Origin: Acidimicrobiia bacterium
GTDB lineage: Bacteria > Actinomycetota > Acidimicrobiia > Acidimicrobiales > Poriferisodalaceae
Direction: 5' to 3'
Assembly (NCBI GenBank): GCA_022820925.1
Contig: JAJEEO010000015.1
Span: 1-64,000, forward strand
Length of the DNA stretch: 64,000 bases
A model generated the notes under the pieces. That model had not been told where the DNA came from. It did no database searches and saw nothing but the letters and a program-made list of their open reading frames with translations. The position numbers and the translations under genes were made by a program. Shown here one piece after another: positions 11,157-20,432 of this stretch; the stretch's first letter is position 1, and every line of letters begins with the position of its first letter.

Positions 11157-13310
11157 ATGAGAATCGCCGTCGTCTACAACCGCGACAGCCGCAATGTCAT
11201 CAACCTGTTCGGCATGCCGAACCAGGAGAAGATCGGCCTGAGAACGATCAAGCGCCTCAGCGATGCGTTGCGAGCCGGCGGCCACCAGGTCACGGCCCTC
11301 GAAGCCGACAAGGAGCTGATCTCCCAACTCGAGTCGTTCATGCCGCGCGTGGTCAAGGGCGAGCGCCCCGGCATGGTCTTCAACGTCTCCTACGGGCTGC
11401 AGGGACAGGCGCGCTACACCCACGTGCCCAGCATTTTGGAGATGATTGGCATCCCCTATGTGGCGTCTGGTCCGCTCGGGCATTCGCTGGCCCTCGACAA
11501 GGTCGTCACCAAGATGATCCTTCGCCAGCACGACATTCCCACACCCGATTTCGTAGTGCTCGAGACGCCCGAGTCGCCGGTTCCCGACGACCTTCGCTAC
11601 CCGATGATCGTCAAGCCCAAGAACGAGGCGGTGTCGTTCGGCCTTGCCGTGGTCGACGACGAGCAGGCACTGCGGGAATCCGCTGAGGTCATCTTCGAGC
11701 GGTTTCGCCAGCCGGTGCTTGCCGAGCAGTTCATCGAGGGCCGCGAGGTGAACGTCGGGATCCTGGGCAACGCCCCGCCCGAAGCCTTCCCGCCGGTGAT
11801 GCTGAGCTTTGGAACCGACGGCCCGCAGATCTACACCTACGAGGACAAGACCGGGCGCAGCGGGCGGACCATCGAGCCGCTGTGCCCCGCCCCGATCCCC
11901 GACGAACTCGCCCAGCACACCCAGGACATCGCTGTGCGGGCTTTCTCGGCCCTGGGGCTGTACGACTGCGCCCGTGTCGACCTGCGGGTGGACGACGACG
12001 ACAACGCCTATGTGCTCGAGGTCAACAGCCTGCCCAGCCTCGGCGAGCACGGCTCGTACCTCGTCGGCGCCGCCCATGTCGGGCTCGACTTCGCTGCGTT
12101 CGTGAATCGCCTCGTCGAGGTGGCGAGCGCCCGTTACTTCGGCACCCCCCAGCCCCCGCCGGTCGACGCGAAGACCGCCGATCCCTCCGAGCGGGTCTTC
12201 CAGTACGTCACCCAGCGCCGCGACCAGATGGAGCGATCGCTGCAGCAATGGGTGGAGCTGCCGAGCCGGACCGACGACCCGCTCGGCCTCGCACGGGCCG
12301 CCGACCGAGCCGGGCGGATCTTCGCCGACATCGGCATGCGGCCAGTGCCCGACCTCACCGACGAACCCGAGGCCTACATGTGGGAGACCGCCCGCGGCTT
12401 CGACGGCGGGACGCTGCTGATCGCCCACCTCGACGTGCCCGCCACCGGCGCCGCGCTGCGCCAGGGCTTCCGTCGCGACCCCGAGTGGCTCTACGGCGAG
12501 GGCATCGGCCGGTCGCGCGGCTCGCTGGTGATGCTCGAATACGCCCTGCGTTCCCTGCGCAGCATCCGCGCCCTGAGACGGGTTCCCCTCGGGGTGCTGC
12601 TGTACGCCGACGAGGGACAGGACGCCATCCAGAGCCACGCCCTCATCAGGCGGGCCGCCGAGCGCGCCGATCACGTGCTTGTCTGCCGCCCCGGCACGCT
12701 CGACAACGGCATCGTCACCCAGCGTCGAGGCAGCCGCCGCTACGAGCTCACCGTCGAGGGGGCGCGACTGAGCCCGGGACAAGTAGGGCGACGACGCACC
12801 GTGGCCAACTGGACGTTCGACAAGCTCGTCGCCATCGGCAAGCTGAACGCCCCGAACAAGCGGCTCTCGATCGCCGCACTCGACGTGCACACCGAACGGC
12901 ACGCGATGTTCGTGCCGCATCGCGTCGAGGCGTCGCTGATCATGTCGTATCTCGACCCTGCCCACGCAGACGAAGCCGAGCGGTCGATGCGATCGATCCT
13001 CGGGCGTGGCGGGCCGACGTGGCATCTCACCTTGCTCACCGACCGGCCGCCTATGGTTGACCGCCCGGCGAACCAGCAGGTCGTCGAGGCCCTGGAGAGC
13101 GCAGCCGCCACATGGGACATCCCGCTCGATCACGAGTCGTCAGGTTGGCCGTCGGTGGCGGGGCTCGTTCCCGAGCCGGCGTCCGTCGTCTGCGGGGTGG
13201 GCCCGGTGACACGGGACCGCGGCACGCCCGACGAGGCGGTGCAGCGCATCAGCCTCGTGCAGCGCACGCTGCTGCTCGCGGAGTACCTGGTCGGCCGGGC
13301 GAAGCGATGA
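11157..13310 (+). CDS. ATP-grasp (D-Ala-D-Ala ligase-like) protein fused to a degenerate M20-like peptidase domain
   Basis: ATP-grasp: YPMIVKPKNEAVSFG, EGREVNVGILG, DARVDLRVDDDDNAYVLEVNSLPSLGEHGSY-like C-terminus; M20-like: LIAHLDVPATG...GIGRSRGSLVMLEYAL; ATG at 11157 rather than ORF start 10908. Confidence 0.85.
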   Translation: MRIAVVYNRDSRNVINLFGMPNQEKIGLRTIKRLSDALRAGGHQVTALEADKELISQLESFMPRVVKGERPGMVFNVSYGLQGQARYTHVPSILEMIGIPYVASGPLGHSLALDKVVTKMILRQHDIPTPDFVVLETPESPVPDDLRYPMIVKPKNEAVSFGLAVVDDEQALRESAEVIFERFRQPVLAEQFIEGREVNVGILGNAPPEAFPPVMLSFGTDGPQIYTYEDKTGRSGRTIEPLCPAPIPDELAQHTQDIAVRAFSALGLYDCARVDLRVDDDDNAYVLEVNSLPSLGEHGSYLVGAAHVGLDFAAFVNRLVEVASARYFGTPQPPPVDAKTADPSERVFQYVTQRRDQMERSLQQWVELPSRTDDPLGLARAADRAGRIFADIGMRPVPDLTDEPEAYMWETARGFDGGTLLIAHLDVPATGAALRQGFRRDPEWLYGEGIGRSRGSLVMLEYALRSLRSIRALRRVPLGVLLYADEGQDAIQSHALIRRAAERADHVLVCRPGTLDNGIVTQRRGSRRYELTVEGARLSPGQVGRRRTVANWTFDKLVAIGKLNAPNKRLSIAALDVHTERHAMFVPHRVEASLIMSYLDPAHADEAERSMRSILGRGGPTWHLTLLTDRPPMVDRPANQQVVEALESAAATWDIPLDHESSGWPSVAGLVPEPASVVCGVGPVTRDRGTPDEAVQRISLVQRTLLLAEYLVGRAKR

Positions 13311-13314
13311 ACGG

Positions 13315-15030
13315 GTGAACGAGCACAGCGCCGACCGCGACGCCGAGCACACCACGGTGCCATCGCCGGGGCCGTCTGAGCCGCCGGTGGCCGACCGCCC
13401 CCGACGGCGGCCCAGCCGGCAGGTCAACACCGAGCTGCTCGAGCTCACCGACACGCGCATCCACGAGCCGCAGCGCATCGCCGCGTCCGAACACGGCATG
13501 GTTGCCACTGCGCACTATTCCGCCACCGCAGCGGGCGTCCAGATGCTCGAGCGCGGCGGCAACGCCATCGATGCCGCCGTCGCCGCCGCGCTCGCGTTGG
13601 GCGTGTGCGAGCCGGCGGCATCGGGACTCGGCGGCCAGACCATGATGGTCCTCCATCACAGCGCCACCGGCCGCACCATCGCCTTGGACGGCTCATCGAG
13701 AGCCCCCCACCGAGCGCTCGTCGAGAGCTTCGACAATCTCCGAGCGGATACCCGCAGGGGCCATCTCGCGACGACAGTGCCGAGCTCACCCGCCGTCTAC
13801 GCCCACGCGCTCGAGAACTACGGCACCCTCAAGCCCTCGACGGTGCTGGAACCCGCGATCGCGCTGGCCGAAGACGGCTACGAAGTCAGCCTCTTGCAGT
13901 ACCGGCTCTCACGCCGGGAGCGCAAGCACCTCGCGGCGCATTCGGCACGGCAGTTCTTCCTCCAGGACGGCCGCCGGGTGTACCGGGCCGGCTCGAGGAT
14001 CCTCCAGCCGGTGCTGGCCCGAACTCTGCGGCGCCTGAGCGATCACGGCTTCGAGGACTTCTACCTCGGCGAGATCGCCCGCCTGATCCATGACGACATG
14101 GAGGCCAATGGCGGGCTCGTCTTCGCAGACGACCTGGCGCAGATCCCCCACCCGATCGAGCGGCGACCGCTGTCGGTCAGCTTCGGACGCGACCGCGTGA
14201 TGACGATGCCGCTCCCCGGGGCCGGGCGCACGCTGATCGAGATGCTCAACATCCACCAGAGCCTCCCCCGCGAGCTCCAGGACATCGACTCGCCCCAGGG
14301 GGCGGTCTGCCTCGCCCAGACCATCCAGCAGGCGCTCATCGACCGAAACGACCGACCTCGCGACCCCAACCTGTACTCGCCGGCCTCCGACAAGCAGATG
14401 CTCAACCGCACCTACGCCCGGCGGCTTGCACGCGACATGGCACGGCGCTTCGGCCACGGTGAGACCACGCACTTGTCGGTCATGGACGCTCACGGCAACG
14501 TCGTCGCGCTGACGCAGTCGATCGAGAACGTGTACGGCTCGTGCGCTGCGTCGCCCGAACTCGGGTTTCTCTACAACAACTACATGAACGCGTTCGAGAG
14601 CGAAGACGTGTCCCATCCGTACTACCTGCGGCCCAATGCGGTCCCGTGGGCAAGCGTCGCGCCGTCGATCGTGTTCCGCTCCAAGGAGCCGTGGCTGGCG
14701 ATCGGCTCGCCCGGCAGCGAGCGCATCCCCCCGACGATCCTGCAGGTGCTGCTGCGCCTGCGACGGGCGACTCCGATGTCGGCCGTCGACGCGCCCCGCA
14801 TCCACTGCTCCATCGACGGAGTCGTCTCGGTAGAGGCCTCGCGCATCGCGACCGACGTGCTGCAGGCGCTCGCCGACGCGGGCTTCGAGATCAACCAGCG
14901 AGAGCCCTACTCGTTCTACATGGGCTGCGTCCAGCTCGTGATGAGGGACGGCGATCGGCTCATCGGCGTCGCCGACCCCCGGCGGGACGGTGCCGCCGCC
15001 GGCCCGATCGCTGCGCCGCACTCGACGTGA
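13315..15030 (+). CDS. Gamma-glutamyltranspeptidase family protein
   Basis: GGNAIDAAVAAALALGVCEPAASGLGG; nucleophile region ETTHLSVMDAHGNVVALTQSIENVYGS. Confidence 0.92.
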   Translation: MNEHSADRDAEHTTVPSPGPSEPPVADRPRRRPSRQVNTELLELTDTRIHEPQRIAASEHGMVATAHYSATAAGVQMLERGGNAIDAAVAAALALGVCEPAASGLGGQTMMVLHHSATGRTIALDGSSRAPHRALVESFDNLRADTRRGHLATTVPSSPAVYAHALENYGTLKPSTVLEPAIALAEDGYEVSLLQYRLSRRERKHLAAHSARQFFLQDGRRVYRAGSRILQPVLARTLRRLSDHGFEDFYLGEIARLIHDDMEANGGLVFADDLAQIPHPIERRPLSVSFGRDRVMTMPLPGAGRTLIEMLNIHQSLPRELQDIDSPQGAVCLAQTIQQALIDRNDRPRDPNLYSPASDKQMLNRTYARRLARDMARRFGHGETTHLSVMDAHGNVVALTQSIENVYGSCAASPELGFLYNNYMNAFESEDVSHPYYLRPNAVPWASVAPSIVFRSKEPWLAIGSPGSERIPPTILQVLLRLRRATPMSAVDAPRIHCSIDGVVSVEASRIATDVLQALADAGFEINQREPYSFYMGCVQLVMRDGDRLIGVADPRRDGAAAGPIAAPHST

Positions 15031-15722
15031 GCCGGCTTCCGATCGTCATCTCGGTGCCGCACGCCGGTTTGCGCGTGCCCGAGGAAGTCGCCGACAAGTG
15101 CGTGCTCTCGCCGCAGGAGATCGCCGAGGACGGAGACGGCGGGGCCGCAGAGATCTACTCGATCGCCGACGAGGTGGGTGCATTCGTCACCACCGATGTC
15201 GCCCGCGCCATCGTCGACATGAACCGGGCACGTGACGACCGGCGCCGCGACGGCGTCGTCAAGACCCACACCTGCTGGGACGTTCCCGTGTACCGCCTGC
15301 CGCTCGCGACACCCGAGATCGAGCAACTGCTGGATACCTATCACGCCCCCTACCACGAGCGGCTCACAGCCTTGGGGGCCAGCGGCCAGTGGCCGCTCGG
15401 CATCGACTGCCACACCATGGCCGCCAGCGGCCCTCCCGTCGGTCCCGACCCGGGCAGCGAACGCCCGTGGCTCTGCCTGAGCAACGGCGAGGGAACCTGC
15501 CCGCAGGAGTGGATCGAAGGCTTGGCGGCATGCTTCGCAGAGCTCATCGAGGGCCCGATCGGCATCAACGACCCGTTCCGTGGCGGCTACATCACGAGGT
15601 CCCATGCGGCCGAAATGCCATGGATACAACTCGAGCTGTCCAGAGCCCCGTTCCTGTCGCACGACGAGAAGCGGTCGATGGTCCTCTCGGCGTTCGACGC
15701 CTGGATCACGACGCATCTCTAG
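15027..15722 (+). CDS. N-formylglutamate amidohydrolase family protein
   Basis: VISVPHAGLRVPEEV, DMNRARDDRR, GIDCHTMA; GTG start overlapping the GGT stop. Confidence 0.85.
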   Translation: MSRLPIVISVPHAGLRVPEEVADKCVLSPQEIAEDGDGGAAEIYSIADEVGAFVTTDVARAIVDMNRARDDRRRDGVVKTHTCWDVPVYRLPLATPEIEQLLDTYHAPYHERLTALGASGQWPLGIDCHTMAASGPPVGPDPGSERPWLCLSNGEGTCPQEWIEGLAACFAELIEGPIGINDPFRGGYITRSHAAEMPWIQLELSRAPFLSHDEKRSMVLSAFDAWITTHL

Positions 15723-15791
15723 TCACCGGTCCCACGACATACCGTCTCGTGCATGCCAGTCGCCATCTCGACTGGCGAGGCATGATCTGAC

Positions 15792-16781
15792 ATGAGCACA
15801 ACCGCCAGATTCGTCTTGATGGCCCCGCCTGGGGCGCCGGCCGTGCCGAGCGTTGATGTGCTCGAGGGGTGGGCCGCCGCTCTTCGTTCTGAGCACGACG
15901 ATCTCGAGGTCGTCATCGCCGTGACCGACGAGGAAGTGCTCGGCCAGCTCGGCGATGCCGATGCCGCATACGGCGTGCTGCCGGCTGGCTGGCATGCGCC
16001 CCGGCTGCGCTGGCTGCAGGCTCCGATGGCCAACCCGCCGCTCGGCTATTTCACCCCCGAACTCGCCGCCCACCCCGTCGTGGTCACCAACATGCGCGGT
16101 GTGTACAACGACCACATCGCCACGCACGTGATGGCGTTCCTGCTCGCGTTCGCCCGCGGACTGCCGTACTACGCGCACCAACAGCGCGACCGGAAGTACC
16201 GCGGCGGGGTCGCCCCGGTCGTGCACCTCGCGGACTCGACGGTCCTGTTCATCGGCGCCGGCGGCGTCGCCCACCAGACTGCCCGCTACCTGCAGCCGTG
16301 GGGCCCGAGGGTCGTCGCCGTCGACGCTCGCCCCGAGACCACCTCCGGCGCGGCCATCGACGCCGTGTTCGGGGCCGAAGAACTCGAGGCCCAGCTCCCG
16401 CTGGCCGACGCAGTCGTGATGACCGTTCCCCACACCCCCGAGTCCGAGCGGATGCTGGGGCGGCGCCATTTCGAGCTGATGAAGCCCACGGCGGTATTCA
16501 TCAACATCGGCCGCGGCCAGACCGTCGTGCTCGACGATCTCGTCGATGCACTGGAAGCCGGTGAGCTCGCCGGTGCCGGTCTCGACGTGTTCGACCAGGA
16601 ACCGCTGCCGCCCGATCACCGCATCTGGGCCCTGCCCAACGTGCTCGTCACGCCGCACGTGGCGATGGTCGGGCCCGACATCGAGCAGCGCCGCTTCGAG
16701 CTCATCGCCGAGAACTGCCGGCGCCTGCTCGCCGGCGAGCCGCTGCGCTACGTCGTCGCCGACAAGGTGCTGGGATTTTGA
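15792..16781 (+). CDS. D-2-hydroxyacid dehydrogenase
   Basis: FIGAGGVAHQTARYLQPWGPRVVAVDA, NIGRGQTVVLDDLVDALEAGELAGAGLDVFDQEPLP. Confidence 0.93.
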   Translation: MSTTARFVLMAPPGAPAVPSVDVLEGWAAALRSEHDDLEVVIAVTDEEVLGQLGDADAAYGVLPAGWHAPRLRWLQAPMANPPLGYFTPELAAHPVVVTNMRGVYNDHIATHVMAFLLAFARGLPYYAHQQRDRKYRGGVAPVVHLADSTVLFIGAGGVAHQTARYLQPWGPRVVAVDARPETTSGAAIDAVFGAEELEAQLPLADAVVMTVPHTPESERMLGRRHFELMKPTAVFINIGRGQTVVLDDLVDALEAGELAGAGLDVFDQEPLPPDHRIWALPNVLVTPHVAMVGPDIEQRRFELIAENCRRLLAGEPLRYVVADKVLGF

Positions 16782-16833
16782 CCCCGCTCCCCCGCCGCAG
16801 CGAGCTTGCTGCTCGGCTCGTGGATCCCGGCCG

Positions 16834-18192
16834 ATGAGCCGGGGCGAGATGCATCTGAGCGCGTTCATCCAGGCGTCGCCGAACCATCAGATCAAGGGGA
16901 TGTGGAAGCACCCTGCCGACGAGACGTCGTGGGGGTACCGGACGCTGAGCTGGTGGCAGGACCTTGTGCGCACCCTGGAGCGGGGCTGCTTCGACGGGAT
17001 CTTCTTCGCCGATGTGCTGGGCACCTACGACGTGTACGGGGCGAGCCGCGAGGCTGCGTTGCGCGGCGCGGTCCAGATCCCCGGCATCGACCCCACGCTG
17101 CTGATCCCGGCGCTGGCGGCATGCACCGAGCACCTCGGCTTCGCCGTGACTTTCTCCACCAGCCACCACGCGCCGTACCACACGGCCCGGCTGTTCTCGA
17201 CCCTCGACCACCTCACGGGAGGCCGTGTCGGCTGGAACATCGTGACCTCGTACCTGTCCGACGCCGAACGTCAGGGGCTCGGCCAGATCCTCGCCCATGA
17301 CACCCGGTACGACCGGGCCGACGAGTACGTGGACGTCTGCCTCAAGCTGTGGGAGCAGAGCTGGGACGAAGGGGCGATCGTGCTCGATGCCGCCGCCGAC
17401 ACGTTCACCGACCCGGCCAAGGTGCACGAGATCGGCCATGACGGCGAGTGGTTCACGGTGGAAGGCCCGCATATGGTCGAGCCCTCGCCCCAGCGCACTC
17501 CGGTGCTGTACCAGGCGGGGAACTCGGCACGCGGCGTCGAGTTCGCAGCCAACACCGGCGAGGTCGTGTTCATGTCGGTGCCGGGCAACGACAAGGGCGC
17601 CGCAGTCGTGGCGTCGCTGCGCGAGCAGGCCGCAGCGGCCGGCCGTGATCCCGAGCACATCAAGGCATTGCAGGTGGCGCGGGTGGTGGTTGCCGAGACC
17701 GACGCCGAGGCCCGGGCGATGCGCGACGAGTGGTCACGGCTGTTCTCGGTCGACGGCTACCTGGCTCTGTACTGCGGCTGGACAGGCATCGACCTCGGCG
17801 GGCACCCGCCCGACACGCCGATCGACGACATCAAGGCGAATGCGATCCGCACCCAGGTCGAGCGCTGGAAGCTGGAGGATCCCGACAAGGTCTGGACTGT
17901 CGGCGATGTCGCCCGGCGGCTGTCTGACACTGCCGGCGGGCTCGGATTCGTGGGTTCGCCTACCACTGTCGCCGATCAGCTGGAGGCGTTCATGGAGACC
18001 ACCGGAGTCGACGGGTTCAACGTGACGACGGCACCCGTCCCCTGGGGTTTCTCCCAGATCGTCGACTTCCTCGTGCCCGAGCTCCAACGGCGCGGCCGGT
18101 TCCGCACCAGCTACGAGGGCACCACCTTCCGGGAGAACTTCTTCGGCGCGGGCCAACGTCACCTGCACCCCACTTACACCCGCCCCCGCTGA
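16834..18192 (+). CDS. LLM-class flavin-dependent monooxygenase, NtaA/SnaA/DszA family
   Basis: GRVGWNIVTSYLSDAERQGLGQ, HDTRYDRADEYVDVCLKLWEQSWDE. Confidence 0.9.
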   Translation: MSRGEMHLSAFIQASPNHQIKGMWKHPADETSWGYRTLSWWQDLVRTLERGCFDGIFFADVLGTYDVYGASREAALRGAVQIPGIDPTLLIPALAACTEHLGFAVTFSTSHHAPYHTARLFSTLDHLTGGRVGWNIVTSYLSDAERQGLGQILAHDTRYDRADEYVDVCLKLWEQSWDEGAIVLDAAADTFTDPAKVHEIGHDGEWFTVEGPHMVEPSPQRTPVLYQAGNSARGVEFAANTGEVVFMSVPGNDKGAAVVASLREQAAAAGRDPEHIKALQVARVVVAETDAEARAMRDEWSRLFSVDGYLALYCGWTGIDLGGHPPDTPIDDIKANAIRTQVERWKLEDPDKVWTVGDVARRLSDTAGGLGFVGSPTTVADQLEAFMETTGVDGFNVTTAPVPWGFSQIVDFLVPELQRRGRFRTSYEGTTFRENFFGAGQRHLHPTYTRPR

Positions 18193-18296
18193 CGCGACTA
18201 TGGGCACCGCCCCAGGTTCCGATTGGTGACCCCGTCCTCACGGAAAACGGCTACTGACCTCATCACACCCTGCGACATACTGATCCCGAACCGGCG

Positions 18297-18336
18297 TCCC
18301 GAACGGTAATGTTCCCCATCTGGGGTACATTCGGGA
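18297..18336. promoter_or_regulatory. Nested inverted repeats upstream of dinJ/relB-like antitoxin (candidate operator)
   Basis: Outer TCCCGAA (18297-18303)/TTCGGGA (18330-18336); inner GTTCCCCA-TC-TGGGGTAC (18311-18328). Confidence 0.6.
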
Positions 18337-18357
18337 CACGGCGCAGGAGATCGCACC

Positions 18358-18612
18358 ATGGCCAAGACCGAGACGATCCGTGCTCGCGTTGAACCGGATC
18401 TGAAGATGCAAGCCGAGCGCGTCCTTCGCGAACTCGGATTGTCGGCTACCGAAGCGATCACGTTGTTCTATAGGCAAGTAGTGCTGCGGCAAGGCGTCCC
18501 GTTCGACGTCAGCATCCCGAATGCCGAGACGGTCGAAGCGCTGCGCCAGGCCCGAGAACCCGACGAACTGACCGAATACTCAAGTCTCGACGAACTCAAG
18601 ACCACGCGGTAG
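18358..18612 (+). CDS. RelB/DinJ family type II antitoxin
   Basis: ARVEPDLKMQAERVLRELGLSATEAITLFYRQVVLRQGVPFDVSIPNAET. Confidence 0.9.
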   Translation: MAKTETIRARVEPDLKMQAERVLRELGLSATEAITLFYRQVVLRQGVPFDVSIPNAETVEALRQAREPDELTEYSSLDELKTTR

Positions 18613-18618
18613 CCCGCA

Positions 18619-18722
18619 GTGATCCTGCGGACCACAAGTCGCTTCGAGAAAGACCTCAAGCGCGCCAAGAGGACGCTCTGGTGCTCGTCCGAACAGGCAC
18701 CCACAGCGATCTCTTCGGCTAG
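18619..18722 (+). pseudogene. YafQ/RelE-type toxin remnant with internal deletion and frameshift
   Basis: N-terminus LRTTSRFEKDLKRAKR in one frame; C-terminus EDALVLVRTGTHSDLFG* in another (18669-18722); middle of toxin absent. Confidence 0.85.
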
Positions 18723-18824
18723 TCACAGGACTACAACGGCCCAATCCGGCTACTTTCGCCTATCCAATTGCCGTGGAGTCACGGAGTCCAGCGGACCGAT
18801 CACGACACGACTCGAGGTCAGCCC

Positions 18825-19490
18825 ATGACACCTGCCACCGAACCGTCGAACGACTCGGCCCGCGTCAGAGCGCTCGTGGTTGAAGCTGTCGCCCAAGCAG
18901 CCGAACTCATTGCAGACCCAGCCACAGCCGAGCGGTGGGACCAGCCTTCGGCTCTTGACGGCATGACGGTCGGGGCACTCTCGGCCCACCTCGTACGTGC
19001 CGCCGGCGCCACGATCGCCTACCTCGACCGCACCCCGCCCGCACGGCGCCCAGACGGCGGCCTACTCACCGCGGTCACCTACTTCCACGCCGCGGTCGAC
19101 TCCCCCATTCACGACCGGATCAAGGACGTCTCGGCCACGGAGTCGGCCATCGGTCACGAGGCCACCGTGGCCAAATGCCGCCAACTGGCCGCCGACCTCG
19201 AAACACGGCTGGCCGAGGAACCCGACGACCGTCTCGTGGCCGCGCTGGGAGGGCGGCTGCTCACCCTCGACGACTTCTGCCGCACCAGGCTGATCGAGGT
19301 GCTCCTGCATCTCGACGATCTCGCCGTCAGCACCGGCCAGCCCCGCCCAACCACCGACCCAGAGGGCGCGGCCATCATCATCGAGATTTGCATCAACATC
19401 GCCCGGGATCGCAATGGCGACTGGGGCGTCCTCTACGCCCTGACCCGAGCCGAACGCTCCAGCGGCACCCCAGTCTTCCCCGTCTTCTAG
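18825..19490 (+). CDS. Maleylpyruvate isomerase N-terminal family protein
   Basis: WDQPSALDGMTVGALSAHLVRAAGATIAYLD; ATG at 18825. Confidence 0.75.
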   Translation: MTPATEPSNDSARVRALVVEAVAQAAELIADPATAERWDQPSALDGMTVGALSAHLVRAAGATIAYLDRTPPARRPDGGLLTAVTYFHAAVDSPIHDRIKDVSATESAIGHEATVAKCRQLAADLETRLAEEPDDRLVAALGGRLLTLDDFCRTRLIEVLLHLDDLAVSTGQPRPTTDPEGAAIIIEICINIARDRNGDWGVLYALTRAERSSGTPVFPVF

Positions 19491-19605
19491 CGAGAGCTGA
19501 GCTTCCGTCCAGAACGGCAGATCTGTTGGCCTCAGGCGACGTCGAGGAACTCCGTCTGACCAATCGACTTGCCCTTCACGCGTCTCATCGACAGACAGCC
19601 GCACT

Positions 19606-19641
19606 GTTGACGCGAACCAACATGAGTTGTATCGTGTCAAC
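19606..19641. promoter_or_regulatory. Inverted-repeat operator/promoter of HicA-like module
   Basis: GTTGACGCGA (19606-19615) and TCGTGTCAAC (19632-19641), 9/10 complementary, abutting the ATG at 19642; TTGACG and TATCGT spaced 17 nt. Confidence 0.65.
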
Positions 19642-19890
19642 ATGCCGAGGGCGCGGCACCCAAAGAAGGAGGTCGAAGCCGCATTGACCGAACTCGAAGA
19701 CGCAGGCTGGACGGTCATCCCGACGGCATCGGGGCATCGTTGGGATGTTGCCCGCTGCGCCGAGTCCGGGCGGTCAGGCTGCCAGATCTCTATATGGTCG
19801 ACGCCACGCAGCCCCGACAACCACGCCCGCCAGCTGTGGCGAGCACTGGACCGATGCAACCACGTTCCCGAACATGACAGCGATGCATGA
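19642..19890 (+). CDS. HicA-like small protein (putative toxin)
   Basis: MPRARHPKKEVEAALTELEDAGWTVIPTASGHRWDVARC...SIWSTPRSPDNHARQLWRALDRC; GWTV...SGHRW resembles HicA catalytic region. Confidence 0.65.
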   Translation: MPRARHPKKEVEAALTELEDAGWTVIPTASGHRWDVARCAESGRSGCQISIWSTPRSPDNHARQLWRALDRCNHVPEHDSDA

Positions 19891-20432
19891 CGATGACCAC
19901 ACACACCTTCACCCTGATCATCGACGGCCCCGACCTCCAAGAAGACGAACTTGTCGACGAAGTGTTCGAGGCTGGCTGCGACGATGCCCTGGTCGGCCGA
20001 GCCGACGGCATTCAGTTCGCCGACTTTGACCGAGACGCCGACACGCTCCAAGACGCCGTGCTGTCCGCCGTCGCCGAACTCGAGTCCATTGACGGCGTTG
20101 CCGTCGTTCGTCTCGCGGATGCCGGACTGCTGTCTATGGCCGACATCGCAGCCCGCACCGGCCGAACCCGCGAGAGCGTGCGACTCCTCATCGCAGGCGA
20201 GCGCGGCCCTGGCGGCTTCCCACCCCCCGTCACCGATCCCCGCAGCCGCTACCGGCTCTGGCGCAGCGACGAAGTCGCAGCCTGGCTCCGAAAAAATCTC
20301 AACGCGCTCCTCAACGATGCTGCCGAAGACCATGTCCGAGCGGCCATCAACGCAAGCCTCGAACTCCGCCACCACCGGATCCACCTCAACGACGCAGAGC
20401 GCTCGGACCTTCGAACCCTCATCGACAGCTAG
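19887..20432 (+). CDS. HTH-domain partner protein (putative antitoxin/regulator)
   Basis: FEAGCDDALVGRADGIQFADFDRDA + MADIAARTGRTRESVRLLIAGERGPGGFPPPV...YRLWRSDEVAAWL; ATGA overlap with upstream gene. Confidence 0.65.
   Translation: MTMTTHTFTLIIDGPDLQEDELVDEVFEAGCDDALVGRADGIQFADFDRDADTLQDAVLSAVAELESIDGVAVVRLADAGLLSMADIAARTGRTRESVRLLIAGERGPGGFPPPVTDPRSRYRLWRSDEVAAWLRKNLNALLNDAAEDHVRAAINASLELRHHRIHLNDAERSDLRTLIDS

Noticed and set aside
11073-13133. 686-aa ORF on minus strand opposite the ATP-grasp gene
   Set aside because: Low-complexity shadow ORF caused by high GC3 of the true + strand gene; no recognisable domain.
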